Source of the DNA: Lunularia cruciata
Taxonomy: Eukaryota; Streptophyta; Marchantiopsida; Lunulariales; Lunulariaceae
DNA: 64,000 nucleotides
Assembly: GCA_948567375.1 (NCBI GenBank)
Contig: OX419760.1
Coordinates: 44,454,001-44,518,000 of the forward strand
Reading direction: 5' to 3'
The translations under genes and the position numbers were made by a program. Position 1 is the first letter of the stretch, and each line of letters begins with the position of its first letter. Of the stretch, positions 1-13,260 are shown piece after piece. The notes beneath the pieces were generated by a model that made no database searches, had not been told where the DNA came from, and saw nothing but the letters and a program-made list of their open reading frames with translations.

Positions 1-1108
1 ATACGCCGTTCTGTTTCCGACGGACGATGTGTCTACAGTTTGTGGAAGAGAAAAATCAAAAGAAAGGGTAACACTCTACTGTAATGCTACGGGAACAGAA
101 CGTGTTCGTGCGCAGTGATTTCAAAACTAAATTGCCCGTCGCCCATGGCCCTTTCAATATTGTCAACAGAACAAGGCCTGGATGGACGATGCGGCTCTTA
201 CCTAATGGTTCGAGCAAGTTTTTTGGCCGTTCGAGAGGAAAGAACTGGCAAGAAAATGTTGCTGATTTTAGATTATGCTCCTGGACATTGACAACCGCTT
301 GAGAGAGACAGAATTTGTGTCGTATTTTTTCCTCCAAATGTCAATTCTTTGAAACAGCCCATGGACATGGGAATGTTCGCTGCATTCTAAAAACGCTACA
401 AATATCTTCATATAAAAGATGTTATGGATATCATGATCTTAAACAAGAAGTGAAAGCTCGACTGGAGATAGAAGCGTAAGAGATGAAACTCGGTGCTGCG
501 GGAATCGAATTCAGAAGGCCTGCACATCTTCTCGGTGCAGCCAAATACGTTTTCATAGCATGGAATGGCATTTCTGCTGATTCTCTACAAAATTGCTTCA
601 AGAAGCGGATATTATTCCGGAATTTTGTTCAAATGAGGCAGAAGCTTCTTCTGATGCTGCAGTTGTTGGAAACTTTATGACATTAATGTAGAATGTTCCG
701 TTACTTGTCAGCTAAGAGATTCCACAACGCCCATTGAGGAAGAGATACAAGCGTTTCTGAAGACTTACGATTCCATTTCTGAAGAGTATCAACAAAGTTT
801 GATTGAAGACATCGAAGATGCGCTTCGAAAAGATGAAGCAGATGACGATGATGCCATGATCAAGCACAATCAGGAGGTCCAGACACTTCCAATGAGGATT
901 CGATGAAACACACATTCAAAACATTATTTTGGACATTGTTAACCTCAATTCAAAGATACATGACCTGCCAGTCTCTGAAGACAAACTAGATTCATTACTG
1001 GACAGCATGTTTTCCGCAAAAAGCACTGTACAACAAACAGATTCGAGGATTACTCGAGAGGAAATCATGGATAGCCATCGGGTGACCATCCACAACTTTG
1101 GATTTTAA
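1..1108 (+). pseudogene. pogo/Tigger-like DDE_1 transposase remnant
   Basis: Decayed catalytic part of a pogo/Tigger/jerky-type DNA transposase, which would cut and join transposon ends in the nucleus. Family signatures appear in order but in shifting frames: CNATGTERV near 80-112 (the 'CNADGSEK' block), KAWMDDAALT near 173-201 followed by a stop, LLILDYAPGH near 259-288 (second catalytic Asp with the typical APGH), and FFPPNVNSLKQPMDMG near 325-372 (the 'PPN...QPMD' block). An open stretch at 483-680 and an acidic tail (718-903, then 914-1108 ending in TAA) match the usual C-terminal half. Frameshifts and stops make it non-functional. The N-terminal CENP-B-type DNA-binding part would lie left of the window. 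No terminal inverted repeat was recognised. Family assignment is by motif, from memory of the family. Confidence 0.8.
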
Positions 1109-2195
1109 TAAAATCAATAAACATTCTGATCATATTGATCCACAACTTTTCTCTTTCAGAATGCTAACTTAAAAAAACGTGGATTTAACCGCAGGCTTAC
1201 TTCGCATGAGTAGCTCACGGTATGGTGATGAAACATCAACATCAGAGAGTTCTTTAATTCAAGAACTATGATAAACTTGAGCGCTTGAGGTGCGAGCAAT
1301 GGAGAATTTGAATAACCATGATCGAGCGGCATGAATGAACTTTGTTCGCAATCATTCCACTTGGGATTTAGGACCAATTGTGTAGTATAGACAATTCTGG
1401 CCACGGAAAAAGAAAAATTATTATTAAAATCTAAAATAAAAATAAAGATAATTAAATTTTAAAAAATATTTATTTAATCAATAGTAATAATTAACTTTAA
1501 TTCATTCTTTTAATTTTTATTGATTATAAAATTTTATAGAAAATTAAAACATTTCATTTTTTCCTTCGTCCACTCTACGTTACGGAAATAAATAAATAAC
1601 TATATTAATTTCTATACTAATAATATAAACATAAAATTATTATAAAGAAAAGAAAATAACCATCTCACCTTTTCTCTCATCCACCTCATCGTTTGGGTGT
1701 TATATTGCTATGGCGGGTTCAAACAAACTTTTCTCACTATGTTATGAACTTCGTTAGAATGCTAGGAAGAATCCTATGATCATGCAGCCGCAACGAACCC
1801 AATACTCGCAATTAGCAAATCTGATTGGTCTGAAGTGTTAAAATATGTCAAATGACGCGGGTTTGCTAGAAAGAATCCTATGACCATGCAACCGCCACGA
1901 GCCCATTACTTGGAATTAGCAATCTGATTCTCCCAAAGTGTTAGAATATGTCAAGTGAGGTGAGTTGGGTTTAAAATTTCCCTTAAGAGAATATATTGTC
2001 CTGGTTAGTATCGGTTCTTTTCTCGATACAGGGCCAACATCTGAAAGAAATGTAGCCTACCTGATAAAGCTATCGCGAATAAAAACAACAAGGACAACAA
2101 AACCCTCAAGCAAGGATAAAACATAAGACAAGGACGCTGGCCCCAATAGTAACGCTATACAGAATCTCCCCCCCCCCCACTTCGCACCAAGATGA
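1109..2195. other. AT-rich intergenic DNA, no gene seen
   Basis: The stretch at about 1400-1680 is very AT-rich. No open frame with family resemblance is present. The only structure is the direct repeat at 1761-1962. A run of C lies at about 2169-2180, just before the duplicated peroxidase promoter begins. Confidence 0.5.
1761..1962. repeat. Two-copy direct repeat, unit about 103 bp
   Basis: The segment starting at 1761 (gctaggaagaatcctatga) recurs at 1864 (gctagaaagaatcctatga), and both continue in parallel to about 1863 and 1962. They share the blocks catgca/gccgc, attagca, ctgatt, aagtgtta and aatatgtcaa. The copies differ at many positions, so the duplication is old. Confidence 0.75.
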
Positions 2196-2261
2196 GACAT
2201 CCAATCTCATCTCCTTAGCGACCACAAAGCCGCCTACAAATACACCTTCACGAAAACGTGA

Positions 2262-2460
2262 CACGAGAAAAGGCCTCTGTTTCCTCAAGACATACTGTGA
2301 TGACTGGATGAAGACTGCAGCTCTTATGCGACTGCGCGCTAGCTCCACCACATCCATCACACCAGAAAAGGCCGACGTGCGATCTCGCCTCTGTTTCCAG
2401 AAGACTGACTGTAGTGAATGGATAAAGACTGCACCTCTTCTGCGCGCTAAGTCCACCACC
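2262..2460. repeat. Tandem duplication in the peroxidase upstream region
   Basis: A block of about 100 bp containing gagaaaaggcc, cctctgtttcc, ctgtgatgactgga, aagactgcagctctt and ctccaccacatcc occurs twice (about 2262-2360 and 2361-2460). The related upstream region at 7820-7920 has the block once, so this copy was duplicated here or lost there. Confidence 0.7.
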
Positions 2461-2722
2461 TACGCCAACGATTGCTAATGAACGGATGCGATCAGCCATG
2501 GAGATCTCGATCTTGAGCCCGTCATTCGCTCAACTGCGCTGACACGGTCCTTTTAGCAAAAAATGTCAACCGCATCGTCTTACGACTTCCGCAAAGTGGG
2601 AAAGTTGTAATCTTGTCTTACTTGGAAAGGAGGTGACAGGACTTGCGGTTTAGACTTAGGCCTACTACAACCGCGTGGGATGAAGGATCTACACGAGGCG
2701 AATTGTTCGTCTCACACAGCAG

Positions 2723-2730
2723 TATATAAG
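2723..2730 (+). promoter_or_regulatory. TATA box of the peroxidase gene
   Basis: TATATAAG lies 204 bp upstream of the chosen ATG at 2927, which allows a 5' UTR of about 170 nt. The same box sits at the matching place in the duplicated copy (8187-8194), so it belongs to the conserved promoter. Confidence 0.7.
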
Positions 2731-2926
2731 ACGTCTGCAGCTACTACATCAGTAAACATTCACCTGAACTCACATTTCGGGTCTACAGCAAACTGAAAGC
2801 AAACATCCATTGCCTCAGTGTTGGATTCTGGAGCTAGCGGTTCAAAGTGTTATATTGACGTAGACTGTGCGTGGGGGTGCCGGCTAGTTTCTGATTGTGC
2901 CTGGAGAAATTCCATCTCTGTCAAAT

Positions 2927-4392
<1,466 letters not shown>

Positions 4393-4416
4393 AATAGAAA
4401 ACTACCCTAATTTCAT

Positions 4417-4467
4417 GATCAAGAACTGAACAAATTTTTGAGAGCAAAGGTTGTTCAGTTCTTGATC
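4417..4467. repeat. Perfect 17-bp inverted repeat just after the peroxidase stop
   Basis: Arm gatcaagaactgaacaa (4417-4433) is perfectly complementary to 4451-4467, with a 17-nt loop. It begins 24 nt after the stop codon, so it is probably in the 3' UTR. It could fold in the mRNA and influence stability or 3' end formation. No function is proven. Confidence 0.85.
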
Positions 4468-7400
4468 CGTTAGGAGGGCTGAAACTAATTTAAATAGGAG
4501 TGTGAAGATCATCTAGTAGTAACCTCATGATTATCTTGTACATAGTAGGAATTAGAAATTTAAATTTATGTTATTGATTGACAGATTCTTTATTATGCTC
4601 CCAAGTAGGAGATAGAATTAGACCACAGCCTAAGGCCACTTTCGAGCCTGATTCTTTGTACTATCTCCTGAAATCGGGATAACGATTCATTACAACTACA
4701 TCGTATCAAATGGATTCCGCATGGCATAACTACAGTAGAGTCTGTACTTTTGAGTTTGAGTACCTAGCTATAGTAGAAATTGCGGTGGATAAATTACATC
4801 CTCCGGAGGATAATTTTGGCACTCATAGCATCTTTTCAGCTTAAACGAAAGCCACATCTCAATATATGATGTGTTGGGCTCTCGATCGTCCAAGACACTG
4901 AACTGCTGAGTGGCCAGTCTAGTTAGTCTTTGCAACTGCTGTCTCTTTAAAAATAAACATGACATTGACTTCTCTTCATGCTCAAGAAAGGATCCAATCT
5001 GTAAGAAATGCCAGTTCCTATAATGTTTGAAGATTAGCACATATGTCCTATATCCTATATCGGAGCGCATCTTGTTGCGGAAAGTAATGGTTTATATGCC
5101 TTTGAGCCTGTCGATGAAGGGTGTTTCTTCATTTAAGTGATCATGAACTGGTTATACTGGCACTGCAAGTGGTGCAATTGGTAAACAGCTGCAGTACAAG
5201 TATACACTTCAAATGACTCTACAATAGCAGACTTAGCTGAAGTGGTCACGGATTAATGCTCTGAATCGCCGTAAAAGTGAGACGGATTATTCACATGATC
5301 ATTTACTTCCTTACATTTTCAAATTCAAGTTCGAGCATAAAAATGTGTAATTCACGGATTCCTTAAAATATTTGCACTAAATACTGAAATTAAGTCATCC
5401 GAAGCGTATAAAATATTAGATTATTAGTAATATTAATATTTGTCTCTTATTCTCTTTATATTATTATCGTGCCAATCGTACTTGTTTGACAGAAAACATG
5501 TACGATGCTCAGTTGGCATCAAGGTCGCAGGTCCTTCGGACGCTTCTTAATCTTTATGGGGGCTTACCCAGTAGGAGAAGGATATACTGGTACAGGCGTG
5601 GTTTTGGATTATATCTTCGTCCATTCCCGTTCATACCTGCTCTGATGCGCACAATTTCGTCAAAGCCCACATTGGTCAGACGTGCTTAGTGAGATCATGT
5701 CATAGATGCGCAGCCAGTGACGTTTCAAAATTCGATTCGAATTCCAAATTCCAAATTCGAAACTCGAAACGCCAATCCGCGTTTCGAATTGGATTTATGT
5801 TTAAGGTTTAGAGCAGCAGGGAAGAGCTGCACGTTTCTACAATAATAGATACAGCCGTTGATATAGCTGTGGGTTTAGAAAGTAATCAAGAGCGATTGCA
5901 ACTGACAGATAGGTGTCTGTATCTAAAACAATTGCTGTTAGGTTTTGTACATAATTGCATGGTTACTCCGCCCGTTGTATAGAAGATTGACGGTTCCAGT
6001 GTCTTCTATAGTGTTTTCAATCCTTTGAGAGTGTTTCCATGTCTCTCAACTAGAAGCACTGCAAGATTTAGTGTCTTCGGAACTCGTAATCTTTGCAGTC
6101 TCGAAAGTCATGGTTTGGGAAATTGAAGACGAATCGGTTGCGTTTGATAAACACCATTTATATTGACTTTTTCTTCAGGGTTGGAGTGATCAAAAAGCTC
6201 AAGGACACCGGTCAGGGAACGGGGCCCAATGGTTTGTAGCTCTGTATGGTAGAATCTCCATGGCTATTCTGCTTGTCTGCTTGTCTGTTACGGGCGAAAA
6301 ATGCAGAAGGATAGACGTGTGAAGTTCACTAGATAGTTCACTAGTTCACTTTACAGGTGACAAGTTCTATACTCGAACTCCTGTACTCTTAAGCGGACCA
6401 GACAAATAGCATCACCACCTTTCTGCTCAAGTACTCAGGGTTTATGTCCTTGTACATGCGATGCTCTCTCACGTGGAAACCATCTTGGAAGATCCATTGT
6501 AGGATACAGATGAAGAGATCTCCCCAATAAGAGGACTACTGCTTGGTCCCCAGGATTCATATTGTGTGAATCAAAGCAAAACGTATGTTTATTTGATGCT
6601 ATCAAAGCCACTTACAACCCGCATCTTGCAACTGTCTATTGATGTACAATTCTCTGCACATATTTGCAGCTATTTTAATGTTTTGAGATGATAGGGAAGA
6701 AAATAGGAATGTATGTACTCAGAATGAGTGATTGCGCCTTGTCGATGAAAATGGAGGAAGGGGATTTTAGTCATGATCCTAATCGAGAGTAGTCTATGAA
6801 CGGAGCATGGTCACTTATATCAATCAATTGCCACGTAAATAATCTATTTATATTCAAATGATCGGATATATAGATTACAGTTTTGTTCTCGTCCAAATCG
6901 GTGATATACGTGACGTTGGAAGCCCGATAAACAGTATCATGTTTTTTTTTGTTGTGAGGAGAAAGCGAAAGCTAGAGCATTCTACTTAGAAGTTTTGAGT
7001 ATCAAAACACATAAGTTAAAGCATCGAAAAGTTTTACATTTTAATATACTTTCTTTAAATTTCATTTTCATAAGATTTTAGATTATATAGTGAGATCATT
7101 TTTCATTTCAGTGTTATTTATTTTGGTTTTATGTTCATATATATAACGTTGATGATGCAAAAGTTAGATTAGATGTATTTATTTATGTATCAACGTTAAG
7201 TTTTGATAAAAAGTTATTCAAAAACCTTAGTCAAAGATTTGGAGGTAAAGTTTGAAATCCATTCATTAAAATGAGGACGGGTGTGAGGTACAGAGAATGG
7301 GACAAAAGGTATAATCAATTTAGAGTTTTTGGACAGTTGAGAAGTTGAGAGTATCATTCGAGAGCACAATGTAATGTAAATTATAGTAAACATGATATAA

Positions 7401-7744
7401 TATAAGATCAAAATATGAAGATGTTAATAATTAATATTTTAATTTTAATTCATTATGTAGAAATTTTAATTTATAGTCCAATATACACTTTGAAAAATAG
7501 AGCTCTGTAATAAAATTTTAGTTATAATAATTTAGAAACCATCATTTTCTTGAAATTAAATAGTAATTTATATTTTTAAATATAATTAAAAATAGAATAA
7601 TATTTTGGTAAAAAGTTCATAATTTTTAATATAATTAAATATATATAATAATCAAAAAAATCAAATACAATTCTGATACATTTAACTTTGAAATCGATTC
7701 ATAATGTGTATCTTGAGAAAATTGGCTTTGATAAGGTAAAAACC
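4468..7744. other. Intergenic region without recognisable gene
   Basis: I found no convincing coding frame on either strand. Short open frames at 4768-5070 and 5486-5689 have no family features. A low-complexity patch of repeated attcgaa/aattccaa words lies at about 5735-5800. From about 6960 to 7700 the DNA is strongly AT-rich. Confidence 0.5.
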
Positions 7745-8211
7745 TCCTACAATCCATCTCATTTCTCTAGCGAAAACAAAGCAACCGCCTAGAAATACAA
7801 ATTCATGGAAAGTGGCACGAGAAAAGTCCTAACGTGTGGTCTCGCGACCGTTTCTCAAAACTGCCTGTGGTGATCGGATGAAGACTGCAGCTCTTATGCG
7901 CGGTAACTCCACCACATCCATGGTCCACGCCAACGATTAGTAATAAACGGATGCGATCCGCCATGGAGATCTAGGATCTTGAGCCCGTCATTCGCTCAAC
8001 CGCGCTGACACGGTCCCTTGAAACAAAGACTGTCAACCGTATAGCCTTACGACTTCCGCAAAGTGGTAAGTTGTAATCTTGTCTTACTAGGAAAGGAGGT
8101 GACAGGACTTGCGGCTTAGACTTGCCTCCTACGACCGCGTTCGACGAAGTATCTACACGAGGCTACTTGTTCTTCTCGCACAGGAGTATATAGGACGTCT
8201 GCAGTTACTAC

Positions 8212-8435
8212 TTGATATCTTAGGTGTGGTAAGGTAGATTTATCATATAGACGTTATTGGGACTTAGCACCATTTTATCTTTTTCGTCTCTCCCTTGACT
8301 CTATTGGTGTTTAGTTAAACACCAATAGAGTGTATCATATATACTTTATTGTGACTTGGCCCCATTTTACCTTTGTCGCTCTCTCCCTTGATGGGTCTTC
8401 CCATCGTGTCCTTTTTCACTTCAATAAACGTTCAT
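8212..8435. mobile_element. Insert in the duplicated promoter carrying dispersed repeat Q
   Basis: This stretch has no counterpart at the intact peroxidase locus. It holds two direct copies of a unit of about 60 bp (about 8239-8297 and 8332-8391: tatcatata, ttattg-gacttgg/agc, ccattttatct, ctctcccttga) separated by the palindrome at 8298-8331. The words ctctcccttg, gatggg-tcttccc and cgtgt recur at 50283-50356 and 62427-62490, so part of it is a dispersed repeat, called Q here. No coding capacity. The type of element is unknown. Confidence 0.55.
8298..8331. repeat. Perfect 34-nt palindrome with a 2-nt centre
   Basis: The arm actctattggtgttta (8298-8313) is followed by GT and then its exact reverse complement (8316-8331). 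It joins two direct repeat copies inside the insert. Confidence 0.9.
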
Positions 8436-8575
8436 AGTTCGAGTCTGCAGCAAACTGAAAGCACTCTGTGTTGAAATCTAGAGCTAGCAATTCAAGTGTT
8501 ATATTGACGTGAATTATGCGTGGAGATGCCGGCTAGTTTCTGATTGTGCCTGGAGAAATTCTATCTCTGTCAAAT

Positions 8576-8791
8576 ACGGCACCCCGTTCCTTTCTGTGGG
8601 CTTTGACTTTGTTGAGTCTGTTTCTAGTAGCAGCCATTTGAGATGCGCATTCATCTGAAGATAGCTTTTACTCGAATACTTGCCCACAAGCAACGTCTAT
8701 AGTCAATCTTGTGGCCCAGAAGATTGTGAAGCGGAACAAGAATATGGCCGGAGGACTCCTGCGGCTGCATTTCCATGACTATTTAGTAATG
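8576..8791 (+). pseudogene. Peroxidase exon 1 pseudogene
   Basis: Same length (216 bp) and mostly identical to exon 1 of the intact peroxidase at 2927-3142. The start codon is ACG (8576-8578), a TGA interrupts the end of the signal peptide (AAC/GCC ATT TGA GAT), and the catalytic HFHDCFV block has become HFHDYLV, losing a conserved Cys. Exons 2 and 3 do not follow. It cannot make a peroxidase. Confidence 0.92.
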
Positions 8792-8893
8792 GTGCGTTGC
8801 AAAAACCAGTGTCCTGCTATTTTCAAGTTCACCTTATCTGAGAATAAACTTTGTTACAGATTTGAGCAAAGCAGTAAGCACTTACTGTAAGCA

Positions 8894-11700
8894 ATATTAT
8901 TTTCTTACTAGTCTATTGCGTGTCCTCTGGACAATATTTGCAATGTCTGTCCGTTTGTTCCTTTTGCTGCTTCTCCTTCTGATTGTGGATCTCGAGGAAA
9001 AGGAGGTGCAGTAATTTACAGACGGGTGTGCTGTGGCAACAACCGTCAAAAACAAGGGCGGTTCAGGAGGACTTTGCTTAAACAGTCATTGCAAATTTAC
9101 CGCTGTTCTAACATTTTCCTGTTCTTGTGAAAGTACACACAAAGAAGAGCATCATCCATGTTGTTCTTACGTGACATTCCTCGTCGTTTCCGTCCCATTG
9201 GGGACCTCTGTTTGCTACTGAAAGTTTCTCTGAACCTATTTCACCATAAATATATATATATATATAGATATATTTTAATTTTGTATTATTGATAATCATT
9301 TATTGAAGTTAAATAATAAAAATTTATTATATATAAATTTTAAATTAATTAAATTTTATTTTGATAAATTTTAGATTTTAAATATAAAATAAATTTTAGA
9401 TTTAATAAATTTTTGAAAATTATTAAAATTTATATTTAATTTAAAATAAATAATTTTATTGAATAAGTTATTTAAATTATAAATGTTATATTTTATATTA
9501 ATTTTAATATAAATTAGATATTTGATTGAAATTATTTTATTCTCAATTTATCATATAAAATTTAGATTTGCTTTTATATATAATATTTTATAAAAAATTA
9601 TTATCCAAAAAAAATTTATATTTTATATAATTACAAAAGATTTATAGTCCTTGATTTTTGACATATGATGAATAAGTATTATAGAGCTTGCAAACTTTCA
9701 ACTTGTTTCCCTCGATATAAATTCGATATTTAATTAGACCACTTCTGCACTGAGTTGTACCCGGGTCATAAACTATTCAAATCTAAAGTTTATGGTTTCT
9801 TTATTATAGCATGTCCTCTTGTCTCTTCGAAGGTAATGTATTATCCACAAGTGTTTCTTTTGAACTACACTAAATGTCCAAAAGTCTAGACTCAATATAA
9901 TCAGAGGTAATTTCTTGTACCTTGGACATTTAGCAACTCTTCACTTTACATATGTACCTTTGAAGTTTTGAGTAAGATTTTTGGTCTTTTACTTTCTGCA
10001 AAAGAATATAATTCAATTCTAAACTTGTCTATAAGTAAATAGAAAGAGGATAATAAGATCTGAGTTCTTTATCACCGACACTATGAAAATTGGACCAAAA
10101 TGAATTATCATCCAAACCTAAAAGTGATCTCTATATATAGATTGGAGCTAAATGTGGAAATCGTTTAGGAGAAGTAAATTAGGAATACAAAACAAGAAAG
10201 TAGTATCTCCAATTAAGCTTACCACATAAATGTTACAGCTTTTGTAAGATCCATCCACTTTTCAGACTTGCCACTTAAATGCTCTAGCTTTTGGGTTCAA
10301 ATATCACTTGAGACTCACCAGACTAAAACATGATGCTCTCTACCAAGCCTCCACCCCTTATATACATTGGAACTTTGGATAAGATTATAATCTATGTGGC
10401 AAGTTACTTAAATTTACATAGATTGTTCACATGGCATGCCCATAAGATCATTTGCATTCTATATAACAAAGGACTATGTATACAATGTACCTAGTTGGGA
10501 CGAGTTGAGTGGGTTTGATAGTTGGTAGGGTGGTCATCCATATACCAATGAGAGCCAAAATGGGTCAAAGGAAAATCAAGCTATCATTGTGAGGTCAAAT
10601 ATAAATGGTCTGTGAAGATGCAAGTAGTGAAAAAAGTCAAAGTGGTGTAATGGACAAGTAATGTCTCTTTGGAGCATAGTTTTGTATGCCAATGCTTAAC
10701 TAGAGGAGTCTGATGGTGGGCTGCAATGATCATGGATAACACTAAGTCTTTGTTGGAATAGGCTTGTAAATTTTTCAAGATTATGTACCGGGCTCCATGT
10801 TTGCAACATTGAGTCTGCATGCCTCAATGATGTTAGTGGACAAGGACTGTTCCAAGCATTGTGTTGGTGTACATTCCATGCACTTTTGCAGGTGTTTGAA
10901 AGGTAATTTCACATATGGCCATTTAATGTGGATGGTATTGATGATGAGATCTACAACATGCTTCAAGTCACCTACAAGAAGCCGTTGAGTATGAATGCTT
11001 TGCTTTGCTGTCCACCTTAATTCAAGAAAGTTAGGAAGAAGTTCCTTGGTTAAATGTGACCAAGAATTTTGGACTGCAGATGGTGATGGAGCACTAGGAA
11101 AACTTAGTGTTGTCTTGATATTTGGATATTGTCTTAGTTTTTTCTTTATTCTAATCTGGATAGAGTTGACAACACGTGGCTAGGACTTACAATGTTGCTC
11201 AAGTGTTACAAAAAAAGGTCTGGTGCAATTCAAGACCTAAGTCTTTGGGATTGGAAGATCAAGACAAGAGGTTGAAGGGCACTCCAAATGGGCAAAGTTA
11301 TGCAATCTAATGAATGATAGCCGCTAACTTATGATGATTATGCTCTGATTACAAAAAAGAAGAAAATGAGTTTTGATCATTGTTATTGTAGCAATTTTGA
11401 GCTTACTCAACCATTGGACTATGGAGGGTGTAATTAAATATGAAACCAGGTATCATCATATGACGTAAGGGACTTTAAAAATGGAATGGTGACTTGAAAT
11501 ATCCTCTGTGAGCTATAATAAGGATCGGAGGAATGAGGAGCTAAAAACAAAAACTAGTCAAACTATTTCAAATTAGTCTATCCATTGAAATTGAAATTCT
11601 CTATGCCTTAGTTCAAGAGAATCAATAGCACCATCATTGAGATAGACTATTTTCTGTGTTTCTTCACACTATTAGTGGTGATTGTATCTTCCACACGTAG
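8894..11700. other. Unassigned region, partly very AT-rich
   Basis: A (TA)n tract near 9246-9270 leads into about 400 bp of extreme AT-richness (9240-9660). From 9700 to 11700 composition is more balanced. Short open frames (10781-10966 minus, 10797-10988 plus, 10995-11183 plus) show no motif I recognise. On the plus strand at about 10800-11050 a coding-like run in shifting frames is possible but not assignable. No gene is called. Confidence 0.4.
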
Positions 11701-12087
11701 TATAACAATATGGAGTTTAGCAATGAAGTTAGTTAGGGCTAACAAAGTAGCAAATAAGAAAAATTAGCCTAAAATATTCTAAAAATATCTAGGAAGCTTC
11801 TTGGTTAGCTTAGCTTACAACCCAAGTAAGTAGCTTCTAGAAGCTTTCAACTGGTTTAGCTTACACACCAAGTAAGTGGCTTCTAGAAGGAATCTTCTTG
11901 AGAAGCTTCCTGGTTAACTTGCTTAGACTCCAAGAAAGTGGCTTAAAGAAGCTTCTCAAGACCTTGTATGCTCCCTATAAATACCAAAGCCAAAGCTTAT
12001 ACTAGGCATGTTGAGTTTCACTCATCCAAGTGTCCCAATGTGATCTTCCATTCTCCTATTTCTCTCCTTGGTCTTGGATCTTTTACA
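11701..12087 (+). repeat. 5' LTR of chromovirus A
   Basis: It starts tataacaatatggag (degenerate TG start) and ends cttttaca. It parallels 28896-29342 and, inverted, 40054-40486: gtagcaaata, tatctaggaagctt, ccaagtaagt, ataaataccaaagcc, caagtgtcccaatgtgatc. A TATA-like ctataaata lies near 11975-11983. Confidence 0.85.
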
Positions 12088-12088
12088 T

Positions 12089-12100
12089 TGGTATTAGAAC
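12089..12100 (+). promoter_or_regulatory. Primer binding site of element A (initiator tRNA-Met type)
   Basis: TGGTATTAGAAC sits one base after the 5' LTR and differs by two bases from TGGTATCAGAGC, the usual plant PBS complementary to the initiator tRNA-Met 3' end. Confidence 0.75.
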
Positions 12101-12601
12101 AAGAATGGGATGTATGGAATTTATGGACCACCAAAACCATTTCTGCCAAACTATTGGGATTTTTATGTCCATGTATTATCCAAACATCACTTCACATAGT
12201 TCATCATCTCATGTTTTAGGCAAAATTTTCTGAATGCAATCACCTTGTTTGAGGATCCCTTGATACTTCTGGTTGTAACTTATGAAGAACAATGGATGTG
12301 TTTCATCTATGTGTTAATAAATTAGATAAATTGGGGGTAGTGTGATAGAGTAATAGCCATGGTGGCAACGCTAAGGTTATAATTGCTATGTAACAACAAG
12401 TTGGCAGAGTTGAAGCAGGCTAGTTTTGTAAGAAGCTACATCACACAATTCCTAAACACCATTATGCAAATTGTAGATGTAACAACAAATTGAGATTTTT
12501 GGATGAACAAGAGCATGTAGAGAGATCACCATTTTGAGAAGGAGGACCAAATCTAATTTCCAAAACCCGGGGTATTTGATATCAAGAATCTTTCAAGCGT
12601 A

Positions 12602-13260
12602 GTGGAGAATTTTATATTTGACTATGAATGTTATTTCAAAGTTACAAATCTTCAAGATGAATTGAAACAATTTTTCTTAGCTTCAAGCCAATTGGACGGA
12701 GCAACAAAGCTATGGTGGCAAGTCCAAGTGGAGCAAGCTGTAAGGAATTTTGTTGCACAAATCTTGACATGGGAAGAATTCAAGGATGCAATAATTAGAC
12801 GATTCCAAGGAATCAATACCAAACAAGCTGCACAAGACAAGTTGGCAGAGTTGAAGCAGGCTAGTTTTGTAAGAAGCTACATCACACAATTCCTAAACAC
12901 CATTATGCAAATTTTAGATATCATGGATGGTGAAGCTCTAGATCAATTTATGAGGTGCTTGAAGTCACAAACAAAATTAGAAGTGACTATGTGAGAGCCA
13001 AAATGCTTGGAAGAAGCCATGCAGCTAGTAGATTGCTTTGATTTTTTGGTTGCGACAACTTGGTCTTGACCTCAGCCTTCACAACACCAACTAGCACATT
13101 ACACATGTGTGGAGGAGCCGGCACCGATGGAGATTGACAGAGACCACTTGGTACAGCAGATCAAGAAAGATTGTGGTAAAATTGCAGTTACTTTTATTAT
13201 CAATAGGTTGGACACTGCATTGCTGAATGTCCATTCAAGAATGTGCGATCTCAAAAAATC
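12602..13260 (+). pseudogene. Gag of chromovirus A
   Basis: Retrotransposon capsid protein. The open part at 12602-12994 has the retrotrans_gag pattern: LDGATKLWWQ, then WEEFKDAIIRRFQ, then AAQDKLAELKQ and SYITQF. It ends in a stop. Beyond it a degenerate nucleocapsid knuckle can be seen at about 13190-13240 (residues around VGHCIAEC), with the first Cys pair lost and a stop inside. A 60-bp piece of gag (ttggcagagttgaagcaggc...) also occurs out of place at 12401-12475, a local partial duplication. Confidence 0.8.

Larger units (their letters stand above)
7745..8893 (+). repeat. Duplicated peroxidase promoter, 5' UTR and exon 1 segment
   Basis: This segment parallels about 2196-3250 throughout: the tctcat...tagcga block, the agactgcagctctt block, the gatcttgagcccgtcattcgctcaac block (7975 on), the aggaggtgacaggacttgcgg block, the TATA box (8187-8194), the leader, exon 1 and the first part of intron 1. 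It is a segmental duplication in direct orientation with peroxidase exons 2 and 3 missing. It also carries an extra insert at about 8212-8435. Confidence 0.9.

Noticed and set aside
2106-2499. Minus-strand open frames upstream of the peroxidase
   Set aside because: They overlap the tandem promoter repeat and have no family resemblance; the duplicated locus does not keep them.
2897-2926. Upstream in-frame GTG as start of the peroxidase
   Set aside because: ATG at 2927 gives a clean signal peptide; the extra ten residues would bury it and rely on a non-ATG start.
10284-10310. Possible tRNA T-arm (gggttcaaatatc)
   Set aside because: No matching acceptor, D or anticodon arms around it. No tRNA gene could be supported anywhere in the window.
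10781-10988. Overlapping plus and minus frames possibly from a transposase
   Set aside because: No motif of any transposase family could be identified.
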